From the NCBI GenBank assembly GCA_034440575.1, contig JAOTOL010001450.1:1-64000 (forward strand): a stretch of DNA of 64,000 nt. Direction: 5' to 3'. The position numbers were made by a program, and so were the translations under genes. The notes under the pieces are model-generated. The model worked only from the letters and a program-made list of their open reading frames with translations, ran no database searches and was not told the origin of the DNA. Of this stretch, positions 48,009 through 61,908 are shown piece after piece (position 1 is the first letter of the stretch; each line of letters opens with the position of its first letter). The DNA is from Imbricaverruca yamaguchii. Its lineage: Eukaryota > Arthropoda > Thecostraca > Neoverrucidae.

Positions 48009-48637
48009 TCGTGCGCTAGCGCATCACTGGAAGGGGCCAAACAGGAGTGTCACTTTGTATATGATAAGGGGAGTCACTGGCCCCCTCAATGATTGATTTC
48101 GTCTTCCTAATCATCGGTCCCCTCTCCCCCAACAGGCTGAAGCTGAACTATTGGGCCTATGGACGTACACTAGATGCGAATGGATTTCTCGGCAGATTTG
48201 GCCACCAGAAACGTCATTTGGTCGTCCAACCAGCGTCATGCAGTGACACACATAGGGTCAAGCAATACTTCAGGGGGATTCGATGGTAACAACTTCTCTG
48301 GCCAATTGTTTAACCAGGGTAAGGTCAGTCGTGGATCAAACGGGAAGGCCACAGGAGAAATGTGCTTCTCCATGTACGGAGGTGGCGCCACTCCAACTGG
48401 AGAGGGTGTCACTCCAGGGACGCTCGAGTGCATCCCATTATTTTTTATCTCAAGTATTAGGTACCCCTCTGAACAGGACAGGCACTCCAGCGTGCCCCAC
48501 AGAAATGCTGTCAATGTTCTGGGGACATGGCACCCCTTCAGACGGGTGACCCTCCAGGGCCAAAATTCCCGAATCCGCCCTGGCTAAGGCGACACATGCA
48601 AATTATTAATAGCCATGAGATGCAGAACACAAACTCA
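48009..48637. other. gene-free stretch
   Basis: No gene is recognised. Short strings (CTCGAGTGCATCCC, CACCCCTTCAG) recall the dispersed unit at 7.3 kb, but the alignment is broken. Confidence 0.4.

Positions 48638-48717
<80 letters not shown>
48638..48717. repeat. (CA)n microsatellite
   Basis: About 39 CA units, nearly pure. It is a Z-DNA-prone sequence. Confidence 0.98.
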
Positions 48718-48719
<2 letters not shown>

Positions 48720-49069
48720 AACACAAACACATACACAATTCTGGGATTTCGATCTTCCTCTTAACGCCTTCAGTCTTCTGTAATGGATACCTCTCTGAAC
48801 AGCAGCTAAGGGTGACCTTTAACAAAGAGGTTCAGTCCGCTCTAACGGCCTAGCACGGCAACGAGCAAGCTATTGTGATGTCAGTGAACGGCTGAAGTTT
48901 GATTTGAAATTTGAATGGAAATTAAAGCCAACCCTCTTTAACCCGCGCAGGCGGGATACATCAATAGTAAAATTTATCGCTGCAAGACATTCGAACAAGA
49001 ACTATGAAGTAATCTAGAAAAATGGTCCATACCGATCCGACCGATTAATCCAGCACTACTTGGAATAAT

Positions 49070-49272
49070 CAGTACTCAGATACTTAGTAATTTGAGTACT
49101 TAGTACCTGGAGTACTTAGTACTTGGAGTGTTTAGTATTTGCAGTAAGTATTTAGTACTTGTAGCATTTGGTGCTTGGATCACTTAGTACTTGCAGTGCT
49201 TAGTACTTGTAGCACTTGGTACTTAGATTACTTAGTACTTGGAGCACTGAGAACTTGGAATACTTAGTAGGT
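49070..49272. repeat. degenerate TTAGTACTTGGAG repeat
   Basis: Units of about 15-20 bp built from CTTAGTACTTG(G/T)AG repeat roughly a dozen times with many substitutions. Confidence 0.85.
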
Positions 49273-52097
49273 AGTTTTGAGTAGTGCTGTTATACTATGA
49301 TGATGTGTCGATGCCTTGGGGCACGTCAACAACGAGGTCGCGTTGCGCCGATAGCTATCGTTACAGGCAAAGCAACGCGATGCCCTCTAGCTGCATATTG
49401 TTTGAAGTCAAATATTGGTTCTCAAGGAGCAATACTGTAGCAGTTGGCGGACCTGTGTCGGCGCAGTTACCGGCAGGTACTGATCCCGACGCTCGGTCGC
49501 CGCCGCTGGCAGCTCTTCATCGCGTTATTGGCCGTCCCTGGCGGCGACGCGGTCGTTAGCGACCGGCCGTATTGCGACTCGCGTTACGGCCGGCAGGTCG
49601 TTAGCGCGCTGGTCTCGCGCGTCAGCCGGCCGGCCGGCCGCCCCGGCAGCTCGCGCCGCCCACCGGCCGGCGTCAGACGCGAACTCGAGACCACCGGGTG
49701 TGGCCGGTGTGGACGCCGCCGCCGGCTCCGCGGCGGTGCAGGGCGGCGGGCCGCGCAGCCGCGCGCGCGCGCAAACACAGCGCCTCATCTACTGCTGCAG
49801 CGAGGACGCCATTAATAAGGCCGAAACAGTGCGGCGGCCGGGCGGGCGGGCCGGCCGACCGGCGACACCCGTACGGTGCTGCCGCCTGGCGGCCGGCGTC
49901 GGTGATCGATGGAGCCGGATGAATCGTGGGTTTATGTCTAATTGCGCGACCTTGGGCTTCGGCCCGTAACTAACGTTAATTGATCAAAATAGTCATGGAT
50001 GATGGTGTCTGGGATTGTTTGTTCGGCTGGCGAGGGGGAGGTCACTGGTCGCACCGCGGTGAGCAGTGGCGCGAGGCGGCGCAAGGCGATCGCCGCCGCC
50101 ACCGTCGCGGCCGGCGCCACAGTCGCCGACATGGCGCGGCCGCGGCCGGTGCCGCCGGCGCCGGGCGGCGGTCGTGTCGACCGGCCGCGGGGTCGCCGCC
50201 GGCCGACCCTGCCGACCCGGCTGACCTCGAGTCGCCGGCCGGCCGGCCGGCGCGGCGCGGTGTCACTCTCACATCAAGCTTTAATCATCTGCCGCGGCCG
50301 CCATCCCGCCGCGACGGTGCCGACGATGAAATATGCAGGCGCCGACGCCGGCGTCGATGTGGCAATTGCACGACCGCGCCGTCGCCGGCGTCGCGCAGAG
50401 CGGTAATTAATCGCATTAGCTCGCGCCGGCGCGGCGACGCCGGGGCACCTCCCTCGTCTGATTATTCAACCGATTGCACGTGCCCGGCCAATATTCAGGC
50501 GTGGCCCTCTCGGAGCCGACGCTCTGCAGGCCCAGCTTGGCGAGCGGACGCAGAGAGGAAGCCCCAGCGCGCCGTCGCCCGCGCTGGAAGCCGGGCGGCT
50601 GCGTGTGCGCGGCGGCGCAGCCTACCAGCGCGCCGCGGCGGCGACCACAAAGAACAGGCGGCTAACACCACGGCAGGGTCGCTCAGCCGCAGCATCCGGC
50701 CGACGCGCAGCCGGCCGAACAAGCGGCCGGCCCGAATATCGCCGAATCCCGGCGAAATAATCAATTAGCAGGCGGAGAGAGTTCAGCCGGCCCCGGCCAC
50801 CATCTTAATCCTTCTATTTACGGATTTTTTTCCGGCCCCATAATTAAAACGGTTGAATGGGTCGGTCTGTGTGCGCCCTTTATGGTAGGTGTCGACCGAG
50901 ATGGGGCGATCAGGTACGTCGCCATGGCGACCGATTGTTCAAAACCAGTTGGATCGGAGCAAAAGTGTCGCGACGGGCGCAGTTAGAGGCGTCGCGAGAC
51001 GCGCCGCCGCCGCCGGTCGGGGACGTGAATGGACCTGGGGATACATTGTCGCCCACCGGCCGTCCTGCGCCGGCAGCACAGATGAATATGAATTTCACAC
51101 CGCCTGAATTTCCTACCGAAATCAGAAGATTTATGTGGTGTTTTCACGCAATTTCACCGAGCCCGGCCGGCCTTTTGTCACTCGGCCGGTCGTAATTTCC
51201 AATTCTAAGGGGTTGCTCCAATGAATGGAGCGTCGGCGGCGCGATCGGCCCGATGAGGCGATTCCTCATCATGTCTCATTGAGGCATGCACCGTCATTAG
51301 ACGCGCTCGGTCGGCCGCCTGTGCGGGCGCGATGCATATGCAAACGACGCGACGGGACGACGAGGCGGGGGGCAGCTGGGCTGACCCGACGGGCGCCCCG
51401 GAAAATGCCGCAGCTGGGTCATTCCAGGAACGGGAACTGGGTCTTTCGGAATCAGGCTGTTCCACTCAGGACACTACCAACCGGGACCTGGAAGTTTCTA
51501 GGCCGTGATGCAACGCTAAGTTGCCAGCAGGATCCTTACTGGACGTAAGATGAACTGCAGTTCAAGTGTAACAATTAGAGGGATCTTACACTATGGCAAC
51601 GCTGTGAATGCCAGCAGATACATGCTGATCATGAATCGTCAGTTATCTGGACCGGTCACTGAAAATCCGAATATCCGAACCGAACATCCGAACATCCGAG
51701 TGTTGGCAGGTCACTGCGTGCGTCTGCGTCTGCTCGAGCCGGCACACACCAACCCGCCAGTTAGTTATTTGGGTTTTAGGGCGCATCAACTGCAGAGGTT
51801 ATACAGCGCCCATAACTTAACTATTTAAACTGTGTCAATCAAAACTCAAAATCCTAAAATCCTAAAATAAATCGTACCATGCGACTTGCTCACGTACAAG
51901 GGTTAGACAGGACCAACCCGCCAATCACCATTCATCATGTGTTCCGATGCGAAGCCGGCGAGAGCAGATGCCCGAGCTGCGTGCGCCACACCTCGCCAAC
52001 TCCGGCGCCTGAGGGAACACCAGCCGGCGGCTATGTGGGCGGCGCGACGGGACCGCGAGCGGACGGCCACTCCGGGACTGTCACGGCCGTCTGTGTC
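49273..52097. other. CpG-rich, gene-free region
   Basis: A CpG-rich block runs at about 49450-50760 and contains AT-rich islands with TAATTA/ATTAA cores (for example 49972-49982, 50404-50420, 50756-50768). Open frames on all strands match no domain. The dispersed short repeat copy 4 lies at 51758. Confidence 0.4.
51758..51824 (-). repeat. dispersed short repeat, copy 4
   Basis: The reverse complement runs TTATGGGCGCTGTATAACC, CTGCAGTTGATGCGCCCTAA, then an A/C-rich part ending AAATAACTAACTG. It is closest to copy 2. Confidence 0.7.
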
Positions 52098-52385
52098 GCC
52101 AGTCCGGCCTTCTTCCCTCCAGTCGGGCCTTCTTCCCGCCGGTCCGGCATTCTTCCCGCAAGTCAGTCCTCCTTTTCGCCAGACCGGCCTTCTTCCCAAC
52201 AGTCCGGCCTACTTCCCGCCAGGCAGGCCCTCTTCCCGCCAGTCCGGTCTTCTTCCATTCAGTCCGGTCTTCTTCGCGCAAATCGGGCCTCCTCGCAAGT
52301 TAGGCCTCCTGCCCTCCAGTCCGGCCCTCTTCCCGCCGGTCCGGCCCGTTTCCCGCCGGTCCGGCCCTCTTCCCGCCAGTCCGGT
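52098..52385. repeat. 20-bp minisatellite
   Basis: About fourteen copies of AGTCCGGCCTTCTTCCCGCC with small variations occur. A period of 20 makes all frames cycle. Confidence 0.94.
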
Positions 52386-55300
52386 CGCGACTGCAGCCGA
52401 GATGACCCGAGGACGCGTCGTCCAGTTCGGTTCGTCGCCGCCGACGCCGACGCGATCCAGCTCGCCGCCGGCACGCACCGATCGCGGTTTTTATTTTTCC
52501 TGCCTACATAAGCCCCGACTCGGCGGCGGCCGGCCGCCGCGCGGCTAGTTACAATTGGAGCTCTCCAGATGGCTATTCGCGTAATAACAATGCGAAATAA
52601 AAAGCGGCCGGCGGCGCTGTTTTTACGGGAGCGCGCGACACCGGCGTCGTCTGCAATATGAATGCGGCATTAGTGGCGCGGCGGCGGTAATCCGCGGCCG
52701 AACCGGCGCGGCATCGGGGCATTATACAAATAGTTGCCGGCGGCGTGCGTCGATTTACGCCGGCCAGCTTGCGTATGCTGCCGGCAGAAAAACACTCCTG
52801 ATTTGGTAATCCTCCGCGCGAGATTGAACGGCGCGTTTTATTCGCGCCATTTTGAGAAACAGATTACAAAGTCATCAGCGACTGGCCGAGTGGAAATTTC
52901 GCTTTAAATGAAACAACGTTTTCGGGGCGAGAATATTTGAAACCTAAGCATGGCGGCCAACATAAAGACTCGATTGGGCACGGCGGAATGGCGGCGGCGA
53001 GCTTCGCGGTAATCCCAGCATTATGATCCGGCGAAATAACGTGGCTATCAGTCAGAAATTGAGTTGCAACCGAAGATCTTGCCGCGGCGATGTGAGGAAG
53101 TCGTTTGCCTGGCCAACAGCCGTCCGGATAGCCCTGTTGAAGCGGGCCAAACGAATGAGCCGCCATACTGCCGTGGGCGGACGAGAGCGCCCGTCCGACG
53201 ACGCGGCCCATTACGGAGCGGCGCGTCGAGAGGCGAGCGGCGCCGCCATTGGCCCGGCCCGGCGCACGTGAGCATCGTCAGCCGAGTGCGAACGGCCGGT
53301 GCAGCGCTGCAGGACGCGGCCTCCACGTCCCTGTGCCGGCGGCTGCCGCGTTAGCTGCCGCGTTAACTGTAATAGTAACTGTAATAGTAGTAATAATAGG
53401 TGTGTGTGTGGGGGGGGGGGTTGCTGCCGGGTGACCCACGCTTCCTCCTCAGTCGGTCAAAATCGCACCCGCCGCGGCCGGCCACATTGGTCTCTCCAAG
53501 AACAAACGTCCATGGGACGTGCAAAGTTTGGGTGGGCTGTCCCCCAATTTGGAACTTCTCAGACTGGAATTACGGTGACTGTATTGGTAGATACTGCGGG
53601 GTTTGAGCCCGCAACTGGCCTGAAACGAATACAGAATTAGGGCGATGATTACCCAAATCATTCGAAACCAGCAGTTCACTGTGAATCCCCTCCCCTCCCA
53701 AGTGGGAGACAAAGTCTGCACCCACGAGTGGGCGCGGAGTGCCGAGTCATCAGGTTCTCCATCGTCACCATCATCAGGTCTTGGGTTCTCCATCATCGTG
53801 GTCCAACCGGTAGCTCCGCCCTCAATATGCTTGCCATTCAAAATTACGCCTGCAAGCCTTACGTGGAGCGAATGAACCTCGAAATGCCCTAATATCTCCC
53901 GAACCACTTGGCGGAAGCGAGGCCACTCCGTTAACCGGGCTCCTTGCTTGCAGATCATTTCCCTCGCGCATGGTCTAACGCGAGGTGATGAATGGAAGCC
54001 CGCAGATAAACGCGTGCCTTGTATTCAGAGCGTTCTCAACAGCCTGGCGGCTCCCGCGACCTGGGCTATTTGGACCAGGTCAAATCAGATCAGCCGCGGT
54101 GGCGCAGGTCAACAGTTGGCTGATCGGCGCGGGGGCGGCGCCGACAGAACTTCGGCACGCGCTCTCCGTCACTTTATGAACATTTGCGGATCGGACCTCC
54201 GACGTCGCGTAAAGCTGGCCTAAGTCCTGTCGCTTTCATCAAGGCAGTTAACGCCGGGGGCTGCGTCGACTGAAAGACTGGCTTCTTAAAACCGACCACA
54301 CCGGGATCAAAGGATTACGCAATGTTGGCAATAACTTCTGAGCGAGAGGACCGCTTTGCCGGCCGGCTCTCGTTATTGAAGTCAAGTGCGCAACAGCGTG
54401 GTTCGCGTCGCCGTCGCAGCGCGCCGGGGAGAGCGACGCTGTGCTTCATCACACCGCCCTGGGGAGCATCTTCGCCAGCTGAAGCTACTCGCAATGGTGA
54501 TCAACGCCCGATGGCCATGCGTTTGCGTACTACGCCGTCCAGGAAATCGATGCAGAGAGTGGTGGTGGACGGTCGCGAGACAAATGTTCTGCATGACCTT
54601 CTACACAGCCTTCGGCGATTTTCAGAGGTAGAGGACACAGACGCTTGACGGATTACCCTAAAATGTGCGACGGCGTAGTGTTTCATGTTGAGTGAACAAC
54701 TCATATCGGCGAATCAACTCCACTGAAGTTTCGGTAGATGCAATGCGGTGAAGAACAAGTCGTACGGAACAGACGCGAGCCGATCAACGGAGGGAGGGCA
54801 CTTTTTATGAGAAAACAGTGCGTGCTCATGACACCAAGCAGTGAAAAGGCGGAGTTTTGGCTTGACTCTGATGCGAAGTTTCGGATTCATTTCTGAAGAA
54901 TACTGGTGAGCTACACAACAAGGAACCCGGAGATCCATTGCTGTGCCTTGCTGCTGCTCGAAGATCCACTGCTGCGCCCGAAGGAGCTTTTGATTGGTTG
55001 GAATCCTTTGGGTCGACGTTTTCTTTTTTCGGAACCTGAAACCCTCCAAATACAGACCAAGCCCGTGGCTTGTAGGTCTGAGCTGCCCTTTCAGGGTTGA
55101 ACCGGTCATGCCTCCCTCCGAACGCGGTTTGTTTTCTGAAAATAAATTAGCCCCATCGCTGCTACACCACCCGGCGCTGAACACCAACGAAAACCCAAGC
55201 CATTTCGTTCACCTTAAGTCCTCCCCTGCAGAAAGTCCTGGGTGCGCCCCTGCCATGACCCACGACCGGTACACGAGACGAGCGCGGTTCATGTGATAGC

Positions 55301-58119
55301 AATTGGTGAGTCTGAAGGCAAAGCGAGATCACCTGAACACTGTTAGTTGTGAGTTGGACGGTTCGGCAGTGAGCAAATCCTGAAGTTGCCGAGTGAGCTG
55401 GTCAGCACGTGGCGGCCGGACGGCCGTGGGCCTCGGTGCGCGCTGCTCGTGCCTCCACCAGACCTGTCAGTTCCTCGTCTGGCCACTGACAACTGTACAG
55501 TGTTCGTCCACAGCTGACCTCAGCCCAGTCGGCCCCAAATCACCTCCACCGCAGCGCTCACGCGCACCCAACAAGAAATGCCCAACCAAATGCCAGTAAT
55601 TATAATGCGGATGAAATTTTGCGTGTAAACACAGGCTTTACAATGCGGTCTCTCCAATTATCGGCGGAAATTACAAGTGTACCGGCCGGGTTTGGCCGTT
55701 ACATCGCCCAGAATAAATATAGAGAAGGTGCCAAGGAACATGGCCCATTGTTCTTTGCCAATAAATATCGAGGCGGAGATGATGAGCCGGGGACGTTCGA
55801 CGAGAGCTGCCGGCCGCAGCGAGATCCGAAAAGAGCCGCGGCATTGCTTGAAAAGTACAAAACTGCGCCATTCAGCCGGCGCGCCCATGTCGCCGCGGCA
55901 TGAATGGCCAGCTGAATGCTGGCCAGCTCGGATACGGGCGCGTTCTCACGCAACGCCGGTCGGAAACATTTACATAAACCGGGAGATCCCCTTTCGTGCA
56001 TTGTGGCGCAGGTGGCGGCGACAGAGCCGAGACAAAGCGGCCGCACTGTTTCTCACGGGTCGCGGCGCGGCGAGACAAAAGCGGCGCGGCCATCGCGGCG
56101 CGCCATTCAGCGTCGCAAGTGCGTCGGCGGCCGATCGCGACGCGCGCGATTCAAGGGTCATTAGACGATTCAAAATATTATTCCGGCCGGAGAAAACAGA
56201 TCGGTGGGCCGGCGGCGGTCCGAAGAAAGGCCGTGATGGATGGGCGCGGGGCAAACACGGCGCGACGCGGCCGCCGTCCGCGAGCCGAGACGCACCGTCA
56301 CCGCGGCCGCTAGACTGGATCGCCACTGTGCGTCCGCGCCACTCGTCAGCTGCGGTTCGACAAAAAGTCGGCCCGGCCGGGGCGGTCGTCGCCGCGCCGC
56401 CCGCCGCCTGTTTAGCGTATCGATTGCCGACCACTCCCCTCACCCTCGTCGCGCGCCGGCCGACTTCGGGCGCGCCACTCTAATTCGCCGCCGAGAGCGT
56501 TTACCCCTTTTTTAATCAAGGAGACACATAGTCGAGATGAGTTCTCCCGCCTTCGGCGGCGGCGTCGTGCCTGCGCGGCATCGACCCGATTTGGCGATTT
56601 CGCTTTGAGAAGCCATCAAAAGGCCGGAGCGGCGACGGCCGCGCGCGCGCACAGCGGCAAGGGTGACACGGCGCAAAAAATCGCCAGACGACGCTTCTTT
56701 TTTGTTTCGCGCGGCCGCTCCCGGCGGCGGCGAAGACGACGCATTATGCGCGCGCAGGCGGCGGTTGCGCGGCGCGCCGGGGCCGGCCGCGGCCGCGTCG
56801 CCCCGCCAACAATGCCCCGAATTGTCGCTTTGTCGCGAAACAGTGCGCGCGCTCGTTTGCGCCGGGTGTGATTTACGCCGGCCGGAGCGGCGCATGCGGT
56901 GCGCGGCCGGCGATCCGCGCGCGATACGGCCAGCGCGCCACTAATGACCAGAAGGAGTGCCCCCCGCCCCGGTCCTGCTCTGTGTCGTTCGCAGCGGCGG
57001 CCTGGCGCGCTCGCCGCGCCACAAAGCGCGCCGGGCGCCGGCGTTTTGTGGGAAAACACGTTTCGCGGGCAGGTAGCGCGGCCGGAGCGGGCCGGTGTCG
57101 GTCCGGCCGGCTGCAACAATGGGCGCGTCACGGTCGGCAGGGCGCCGCCACACCAGCTCGCGCCGCTGAATGGCCGCCGCGCCGCGAGACGGCGGCCGGC
57201 ACCAACCGGCCACACCGGCCCGGCGCCGACCCACAGTAGCCAAACATGGCCGCACGCTCCAGCGGGCCGCGTCTCGCACCGGTCGGTGCCCCTCACCGGG
57301 CCGGCCGACATTCAATAGTCTTACGGCGTCGGGCCCGGCTCAATGGAATTAATTGAACTTCCATCAATATGCTTTCACGGCGCAGATGAGCTGCAGATAG
57401 CGCGGCCGCGTCGTCAGATCGCCTCCTGCCATCGCGGAGCCGACGCTTCCGGCTGTGCTCGAGTTATGATGGGCTCTACGCGCATGGGTGGCACGCCGGC
57501 CGCCGGAGACTCTTTGTCCGTCGCCGCAGCCTTCAGCGGCGCATTCACAGGCAATAACATCAATTAGGGAGATGCTTTACCAGCAGGGCTTCGTCGCATT
57601 GATCCGCGCTGCAGCCGGCAGCGGGCTCTTTCAATATTTTCATAACTTCATTTTTCTTATTTTCGCCGACAGCCCATGCCTGGGCAACAGCTGCTCCGCG
57701 CTCTGTCGCCGGCTCGCGTCTCTCTCTCTCCCTCTCTCTCACTCTCTATCTCTTCTTCCCTCTCCCTCTGTCATCCACCCACTGACTCCCGTCAATCGCT
57801 CCCCCGCCCCGTCCCCACCACCCGCCGCTCGCCGCTGACGTCTGACTGTCGCCGGGCCCGGCTCCCTCAGTCACGAGGCTCGGCACGGTGCTCGTGAGGG
57901 TGACCGGCGCCGATCGTCGGGTTCGACGCATCGATCGCACTGTTTCATCACCGTGTCGGTCGTGATGCGTGACCGTGCTAGTGGCAATGTCTGCACCGGC
58001 TCGATTGTGAATGACGCGCTGGAGAACACCACTCGCGAGGTTTGACCGTGTCGATCTCCAGGCTTGAGAGTGCCAATCATGCGGCGAAGACTGTCGCTTT
58101 GCGGGTATTGCACATGCTA
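52386..58119. other. CpG-rich, gene-free region
   Basis: GC-rich blocks at about 52540-53350 and 55640-57560 carry AT-rich islands with homeodomain-type cores. A CT-rich tract lies at 57715-57775. Sequence between 53640 and 55640 is ordinary. No exon with a recognisable domain or paired splice sites was found. Confidence 0.4.
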
Positions 58120-58265
58120 CACCAACTTAGACTCCTACAACACCACCTTCGACTCCTGCGACACCAATTTCGACTCCTACCACACCAACTTTGCGATGAT
58201 TAACCCGATGAACCAGCACCAACTTCCTTTCAGTGGCCATACCAACTGTACCATTTGTAACACCA
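58120..58265. repeat. short ~24-bp tandem repeat
   Basis: Units of the type TTCGACTCCTACAACACCAA occur about six times with loss of similarity at both ends. Confidence 0.7.
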
Positions 58266-59194
58266 ACTGTGCTGGCAGTCTTCCACCGATGATGTCAAGG
58301 ACAAGACAGACGCCATCGCGAGGCTCGACACCGAACTATCATGCGGTGTGTCGAAAACCAGTTTCGATTTCTAGGTCGTACAGCACGGCCATTTACAGCA
58401 TGTCGTACGACATGACCATTGGTCACACTGCCACCGGCCTCGCCTTCACAGATAGCCGACCTTCACAACGGTCGACACTAGTCCACCTGTCAGATGGTCC
58501 GCAACCGCAACATCTGCCGCTCAGTACGCCCTGATTGTCACCCTCGCCAACTGATGCGGCTGACAGAACATTTTCCACCGAATTATTCCGGCTTTTGATG
58601 CAAATAGAAGTAATTCGTGGCTGGTAATTGGGATGTCAGGTGCATTTCGTTTTAGTTTTCCGCCTTTTATATGACATTACTTACCCTGCATCCTCGGAAA
58701 ACTTGTCTTTCGTTCTCATTTTATGCCTTCGTTGGCTCCGAAATGTAGGTGTGTCGGTGTGTCCCTGTCGTCAGCCGCCACCAGCAGATGATCAAATCAC
58801 GATCCGGGTATCAGCGAGTAGCTGCGGCAACCGCGGGCTCACATGATACTCGTCCCAACTCAAGAAATGACATTTTGTGTGTAGGTAGGCACGTACTATG
58901 CATTATCATACAGATGTTGTATGCTGCATATCTCGCGTCAATTCATCGTAATCCTAGTTTCCGTGGCACCCTCTCGTTTCAATGTCGCTATCCCTGTCAC
59001 CACCCGCCCACTGGCTATATTCCCACTTTTTACCGCACCACCGCCTCCATTTCCGCCCCGACTTCGGCTCTGTCTCTGTCCCCTCCCGCCCAAATCTCGG
59101 ACCCGGGTCTGTCCATTCTCGCCGACCTACCTAACGGAAAGTTTCGTTTCCGTTTCCAGCCCGCCCTGACCCTATCTTTCGGTTCTCACCAACC
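58266..59194. other. gene-free stretch
   Basis: Unique sequence, C-rich near the following array. No gene is recognised. Confidence 0.45.
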
Positions 59195-59860
59195 CATATC
59201 TCCACCCCGTTTCCCATCTGAATACCCTCCCCGTCCCCAGGTCTCTGTCCACACCCACCCATATCTCCACCCACATCTCCACCCCGTTCCCATCTGAATA
59301 CCCTCCCCGTCCCCGAGTCTCTGTCCACACCCACCCACATCTCCACCCACACCCACCCACATATCCATCCCGTTCCATCTGAATACCTCCCTGCCACCTC
59401 TGCCCACACCCACCCACATCTCCACCCCGTTCCCATCTGAATACCCTCCCCGTCCCCAGGTCTCTGTCCACACCACCAGCCGATATCACCACACGGTGGC
59501 AGGCTAGCAAAATTAACTCACACACACTGTTCACACCCACCCACATCTCCACCCCGCTTCCATCTGAATACCCTTCCCGTCCCCGAGTCTCTGTCCACAC
59601 CCACCCACATCTCCACCCCGCTTCCATCTGAATACCCTTCCCGTCCCCGAGTCTCTGTCCACACCCACCCACATCTCCACCCCGCTTCCATCTGAATACC
59701 CTCCCCGTCCCCGAGTCTCTGTCCACACCCACCCACATCTCCACCCCGCTTCCATCTGAATACCCTTCCCGTCCCCGAGTCTCTGTCCACACCCACCCAC
59801 ATCTCCACCCCGCTTCCATCTGAATACCCTTCCCGTCTCCGAGTCTCTGTCCACACCCAC
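59195..59860. repeat. 64-bp minisatellite
   Basis: At least five near-perfect 64-bp units lie between 59535 and 59860 (for example ACATCTCC at 59543 and 59607), preceded by irregular units from about 59195. The unit contains CTGAATACCCTTCCCGTCCC and GAGTCTCTGTCCACACCCAC. The minus strand stays open for over 400 codons only because the repeat lacks stops. Confidence 0.95.
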
Positions 59861-60964
59861 CGGCGACCCCTCTCCGTCCCCGCCGTGTCCGCGTCGGCGG
59901 CGATCTCCGCCGCCACCGATCTCTGTCGGCGCGGCTCTGCGGCCATCTGCGCGGCCGCCGGACACATCTCGGCGTCGTGCTCCGTCTCCGCCGGGCGGCT
60001 GAATTTAATCCGTCGCCGGGCGCGACACCTGGGCCCGGCCCGGCCCGGCCGGCTCGGACGGGCCACCTCGTCCCGCCGCTGATCAATATGAATGGCCAGC
60101 CGAGTTCTGGCGGCTCGGCGACGCCGCAGCCCGCCGCACCGCCGCTTATGAAAAATCCGCCGCGTCGTCGTCGCCCGGGTGCGCCCGTGTGCTCACGTGA
60201 AGGCTGCGACGGCCGCGACGGCTGCGACGGTTGCGTGCCGCCGCCGGCCGGGCGGCGGCGGCGGGCGGGGGCGTCGAAGATGGCGAGAGGCCCCGCCCAC
60301 CGTGCGTCCGCGCGGCCGGCATTCGGTGCAGGACGGTCGGGTGAGCGGCGGCGGATCATCCGCCGGCCGCCGGACGGCTCATATCCAGAATTATGACGGA
60401 CGCTAATTTTCCGTCGCGCGCGCGCGCGCCGCGGCGGCGGCGACCCGCCGGCCGAGATCAATGTGCACCGCGCTGTGACTCATCTAAAATTGATCGGCCC
60501 GAAATGTCCCGTTCTGGACGGACAAATTACATCCCGCGCATCGTGTAACGTCAGCGTAATTGCGCGCCCCAGAAATGTCGGGACACTCGTCATTAATTCA
60601 ATTAATATAGTATTAGAGTCGGGCGCACCTGCAATTAGCGTGCCACCAAAAACCGGCGGCCGCCGGCTGGATGCCGATTGTGTACACCGGACAGACGGCA
60701 ATTTCGCCGGCCATTGTTTGACGTTTCTATGACTGTGCGATATCACCATTGGACGCGCGGCGTGCACCGACAGACGCAGCTGCGCTGAGTAGCGCGCCGC
60801 GCGGCGTCTCCGGCGCGGCCGCGACAATGGCGGCGCGGCGCGGCCGCACAAAGAGACGGCGGCGCTGCGGCTGCGGCCGCGGCCGCAGCCGAGTCGGCGC
60901 CCGGTCAGTGACAGAGGCGACGACCGGCCACACGGCGCCCGGCGCTGGGGCCGGAGAAGCGGCA
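59861..60964. other. CpG-rich block, no gene
   Basis: GC- and CpG-rich with an AT-rich inset at 60590-60640. CATAATTC- and ATTAATTC-type cores are present. No exon is recognised. Confidence 0.4.
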
Positions 60965-61420
60965 CTGGGACCGGCGATCCGACGCCCAGTGTCCGACACT
61001 GGGACCGACTACCTGACACTGGGACCGACTTCCTGACACTGGGACCGGCGACCTGACACCAGGACCGACGATCTGACACTGGGACCGATGACCCGACACT
61101 GGGACCAGCGACCTGACACTGGGATCGGTGGCCTGACACTGGGACCGGTGGCCCGACACTGGGACCAGCGACCTGATGCTGGGACCGACGATCTGACACT
61201 GGGACCGGTGGCCCGACACTGGGACCGACGATCTGACACTGGGACCGATGACCCGACACTGGGACCGGTGGCCCGACACTGGGACCGGTGGCCTGACACT
61301 GGGATCGGTGGCCTGACAACAGGACCAACGACCTGACACTGGGACCGGCGACCTGATACTGGGACCGGTGGCCCGACACTGGGACCGGTGGCCCGACACT
61401 GGGACCGGCGACCCGACACC
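60965..61420. repeat. 20-bp minisatellite (GACACTGGGACCGGTGGCCC)
   Basis: About 22 units of 20 bp occur. The invariant part is GACACTGGGACC and the rest varies (GGTGGCCC, GACGATCT, AGCGACCT). Long frames on both strands are artefacts. Confidence 0.96.
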
Positions 61421-61908
61421 GGAGTCGGTATCCCGGCACCAAAGGCCCCACAGTGGGACCAGAAGCTCTGTGCTGTGGAAGGGGACCTGACATTGGGATC
61501 AGCGACAAGGTCTTCCACCAAGGACCCGTGACTTCACACTGACGCTGCTAATGAAGCTTTGAATCCAAATCGTATCAATATGCTAGCATTTTGTTTCCTC
61601 CATTCTGCGTAGTACATGTTTTTGATGCGCTAAATTGTATTCGTCGCTGAAACCAACCGAGTGTTCAGTGTTTTGCTTCTTCATTCTTGGACTCTGGACT
61701 CTTGGATTTGGATTGGATAACGATGGACGTCTCCATCCTGTATGGATGCGGACTGCATGGGATCCGCTCCGGATTCGCTCCGGATGCGCTGCGGATGTGG
61801 ATCGCTGCGGATTTGGAAGCGTCGGCCCATGCCACGCCCCAGCCGGGACTCAAAGCCTGAGTGGGGCCGCTCTACAGGCTGTCCGCGGGTGCCAGGAGCC
61901 CACCAGTC

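Noticed and set aside
53596..53612. tRNA T-arm-like hairpin (GCGGG stem, 7-nt loop)
   Set aside because: Only one arm is present. No A box or acceptor stem could be found at the right distance.
54714..55187. 157-codon minus-strand ORF
   Set aside because: No recognisable motif, no splice or promoter support, and overlapping frames on the other strand are of similar quality.
59172..60461. 429-codon minus-strand ORF
   Set aside because: It is a 64-bp repeat without stops joined to a CpG-rich block. There is no domain, and all frames are equally open.
60480..61508. 342-codon minus-strand ORF with Ser-Val-Gly-Pro-Pro repeats
   Set aside because: Caused by the 20-bp GACACTGGGACC minisatellite.
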